Positions 12,261 to 14,408 of a stretch of 14,408 nt of DNA are shown here, piece by piece. Within the stretch, counting starts at the first letter, position 1, and each line of letters opens with the position of its first letter. A program made the translations under genes and the position numbers. The notes under the pieces are model-generated. The model did not search any database. It was not told where the DNA came from and worked only from the letters and a program-made list of their open reading frames with translations. Location: contig UROR01000043.1 of assembly GCA_900549535.1 (NCBI GenBank), positions 1 through 14,408 on the forward strand, given 5' to 3'. Source of the DNA: an uncultured Collinsella sp. (GTDB taxonomy: Bacteria; Actinomycetota; Coriobacteriia; Coriobacteriales; Coriobacteriaceae).

Positions 12261-12865
12261 GTGATACGCAGACGGGCTTACGTGGCCTTCCGGCGTCGCT
12301 TATGCGCCGTATGCTCGCTGTGGTGCGAGACGGATATGAGTTCGAGACAGAGATGCTTGTGCTGGCACGGCGTGCGGGTGGCATCTTCGAGGTTCCCATT
12401 ACCACGGTCTACGAGGGTGACAACGAGGCATCACATTTCCGTCCCGTTGTTGATTCGCTTCGCGTGCTCGGTGTCTTATTCTCTGCGTTTGCGCGCTACA
12501 CGCTCTCTTCGCTCTGCACATCGTTGTTGGATTGGGCACTGTTCTCTGCGCTCGTACTCCTATGGTCGCATGGTGTCGCGACCAGTGCAGCCATCGTGTG
12601 GGCAACCGTCGTTGCGCGGGTCGTCTCGGCATTTGTCAACTATATGCTGAATCGAAATATCGTCTTCAAAGCGGATAATTCTAGCTGTTCTCGGAGCCTT
12701 TGCCGCTATATTGCCCTGTGCGCAGCTTGTATGTTGGCGAGCGCAGCTCTCGTCCTCTTGATTTCCGTTGCACTGCCCATACCGGTCTTCATCATCAAAC
12801 CGTTTGTTGATACGGCATTGTTCTTTGCTAACTACCGTATCCAGCAGTCATGGGTCTTTGAATAG
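12098..12865 (+). CDS. GT2-GtrA fusion glycosyltransferase, C-terminal part after the frameshift
   Basis: Continues the preceding fragment in another frame; family sequence really begins at about 12074 (TADADGQH, the metal-binding DxD). It carries the rest of the GT2 catalytic domain (LGCRRFDGNGVPARSKLGN, DTQTGLRGLP, FETEMLVLARRAG), then four hydrophobic segments of a GtrA domain with its typical FVNYMLNRNIVF and ending FFANYRIQQSWVFE. GtrA proteins are thought to flip lipid-linked sugars, and GT2 enzymes of this kind make them, so the fused protein would load a sugar on undecaprenyl phosphate and help move it across the membrane for cell-surface glycan decoration. The stop overlaps the ribosome site of the next gene, so the two are co-transcribed. 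Without frameshifting this half has no proper start. Confidence 0.8.
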   Translation: MPADIRAVARELGLHQDSLVLGCRRFDGNGVPARSKLGNNFMLGAMRVLCGVDVSDTQTGLRGLPASLMRRMLAVVRDGYEFETEMLVLARRAGGIFEVPITTVYEGDNEASHFRPVVDSLRVLGVLFSAFARYTLSSLCTSLLDWALFSALVLLWSHGVATSAAIVWATVVARVVSAFVNYMLNRNIVFKADNSSCSRSLCRYIALCAACMLASAALVLLISVALPIPVFIIKPFVDTALFFANYRIQQSWVFE

Positions 12866-12877
12866 GGGGATGATTCC

Positions 12878-14408
12878 GTGAACGTTCATGAGCTTAAGAA
12901 AGCCAAGAAAAGCGTGGTGGAAAAACAGGGTGCATGGAAGCGCGATGTGACGACCTTTATCGTCACTGCAGTCCTTATGGTCATCTATCTGCTATGGCGT
13001 CTGCTGTTCACCCTGCCGTTTGATCAGGGGATTCCCCAGATGGTTTTTGCGGTCTTGCTGCTCATCGCTGAGACAGTAACCGCGTTTACGACCTTCGAAC
13101 TTTACTACCGCAAGGTTAAGGCCGACAGCGGACATCTCGTTATGCCGAAAATCTTGCCCGAAGACTATCCCGACGTTGACGTGGTAATCGCTACGCACAA
13201 CGAGCCGACTGACGTGTTGTTCAAGACGGCGAACGCCTGTACCTACATGGACTATCCCGATCGTTCTCGGGTGCATGTCTATTTTGCTGACGATGGCTGC
13301 CGCAAAGAGGTCGCTTCCCTTGCGGCTGAACTTGGGATTGGTTATATCCCCTGCGAGGATAACAAGTATGCCAAATCGGGCAACCTCAACAACGCGTTAA
13401 GGCACACGACTTCACCGCTGATCGCGACGTTCGATGCCGACATGATTCCGCGTAGCAGCTTTCTCGTAGATACCGTGCCCTATTTCTTGCTGCCTCGCTA
13501 TATTCAGGATGGCGCGACCGGCGCATGGCGTTATCGTTCCGAGGACGAACTCAATGAGGACCTTAAAGTCGGTCTGATTCAGACGCCGCAAAGCTTCTAT
13601 AATCTTGATCTTTTTCAGTTCAATCTGTACGCCGAGGACAAGATTCCTAATGAGCAAGATTTCTTCTCACGCGAGGTAAACCAGATGCGCAACTCGTCCA
13701 ACGCCTGCGCATACACCGGTAGCAATGCCGTGATTTCGCGCGCCGGTATGGAGGAGATTGGCGGGTTTCCGTATCATACGATCACCGAAGATTTTGAGAC
13801 GAGCTGTCGTCTGCAGATGGCGGGTTATATTACCTATGCCACTGATAAGGTCGAAGCTCACGGCCTCTCGACGACGGATGTGCGCTCGATGGTGCACCAA
13901 CGCATCCGCTGGGCGCGCGGTGTGATTCAGAGCATCCAAAACACGGGTGTCATCTTTTCCCGCAAGATTTCTTTTTCCGCGCGCATTACCTATCTGTGCA
14001 GTTTTCTGTACTGGTGGTCATTCTTCAACCGCATCATCTTCATTCTTGCGCCCATTATGTTTGCCTTGTTTGACTTCCAAGTGGTTAACTGCACACTCTG
14101 GCAGTTACTAATTTTTTGGCTGCCGAGCTATTTCTTTTATAGCAGGTCTATGAAATTGCTTTCGAGCAATGTTCGCAGTCAGAAATGGAGTCAAATCATC
14201 GACACCACGCTGGCGCCATCACTTATTATTCCCGTATTTCTTGAGACGCTCGGTATCCGCGAGACCAAGTTCAAAGTTACGCGTAAAGACAAGACGACCA
14301 ATCGCAGCGGTAGCCTGTGGAACATGCTCCCACACCTGTTGCTCGTGGTGCTCTCGGTTGCAGCTATTATCAGATTTACATGGGGAAAGTATGGCATGGC
14401 GCTCGTGT
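12878..14408 (+). CDS. Cellulose-synthase-like GT2 glycosyltransferase, partial
   Basis: A membrane polysaccharide synthase of the BcsA/cellulose-synthase-like type, open to the window end (510 codons seen). A short basic N-terminus precedes two hydrophobic segments (about residues 27-48 and 58-76). The cytoplasmic GT2 domain has VDVVIATHNEP, the UDP-binding FADDG (Asp138), the DAD at 186-188, the TED base motif (304-305) and QRIRW (341-345), followed by several membrane helices. All residues needed for processive polymerisation are present. No PilZ domain is visible so far; it would lie beyond the window if present. The start is GTG at 12878, with GGGGGA 7 nt upstream overlapping the stop of the previous gene. 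Product could be cellulose-like glucan or another beta-linked exopolysaccharide; the sequence does not decide. Confidence 0.87.
   Translation, partial: MNVHELKKAKKSVVEKQGAWKRDVTTFIVTAVLMVIYLLWRLLFTLPFDQGIPQMVFAVLLLIAETVTAFTTFELYYRKVKADSGHLVMPKILPEDYPDVDVVIATHNEPTDVLFKTANACTYMDYPDRSRVHVYFADDGCRKEVASLAAELGIGYIPCEDNKYAKSGNLNNALRHTTSPLIATFDADMIPRSSFLVDTVPYFLLPRYIQDGATGAWRYRSEDELNEDLKVGLIQTPQSFYNLDLFQFNLYAEDKIPNEQDFFSREVNQMRNSSNACAYTGSNAVISRAGMEEIGGFPYHTITEDFETSCRLQMAGYITYATDKVEAHGLSTTDVRSMVHQRIRWARGVIQSIQNTGVIFSRKISFSARITYLCSFLYWWSFFNRIIFILAPIMFALFDFQVVNCTLWQLLIFWLPSYFFYSRSMKLLSSNVRSQKWSQIIDTTLAPSLIIPVFLETLGIRETKFKVTRKDKTTNRSGSLWNMLPHLLLVVLSVAAIIRFTWGKYGMALV

Overview
The window looks chromosomal and comes from a GC-rich Gram-positive bacterium. 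The best guess is Collinsella or another member of the Coriobacteriia (Actinomycetota). This is inferred from overall protein character, GC-rich codon use, a DtxR/IdeR-type iron box and a non-discriminating-type AspRS; no database comparison was possible. Transcription changes direction several times and intrinsic terminators separate most of the units.

Left part (1-5234) is a nickel-pincer lactate racemase locus. A plus-strand pair, larA (racemase) and a larD/glpF-type lactate channel, converges on a minus-strand operon, larB - larC (N-terminal domain only) - TetR regulator. LarB and LarC make part of the LarA cofactor and LarD would move lactate across the membrane. larE and the C-terminal, CTP-binding part of LarC are not in the window. 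The larA-larD unit lies between two copies of an unusual nested palindrome (1-99 and 2581-2695). A 10+10 bp inverted repeat in front of larB is a candidate operator.

Middle part (5235-8564): serB (phosphoserine phosphatase, minus strand) is divergent from aspS, which has a structured leader. After the aspS terminator comes a strictly periodic three-unit array of inverted repeats (8014-8183, 62-nt period). An HPr-like phosphocarrier follows, with His15 present but Asp at the Ser46 position, then a terminator.

Right part (8565-14408): a Feo iron-uptake operon (feoA, feoA, feoB) has a 14-bp inverted repeat around its upstream region and an IdeR-like box before feoB. feoB carries two in-frame TAG codons just after the GTPase domain, so the G domain and membrane domain are separate reading frames. 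After another terminator and a -10 element lies a polysaccharide-type operon: a GT2-GtrA fusion gene broken by a -1 nt shift at a run of five Gs, then a cellulose-synthase-like GT2 that runs off the window end.

The observations most worth checking are the double amber in feoB, the 62-nt periodic hairpin array, the two covarying nested palindromes, the Asp46 HPr and the truncated LarC.
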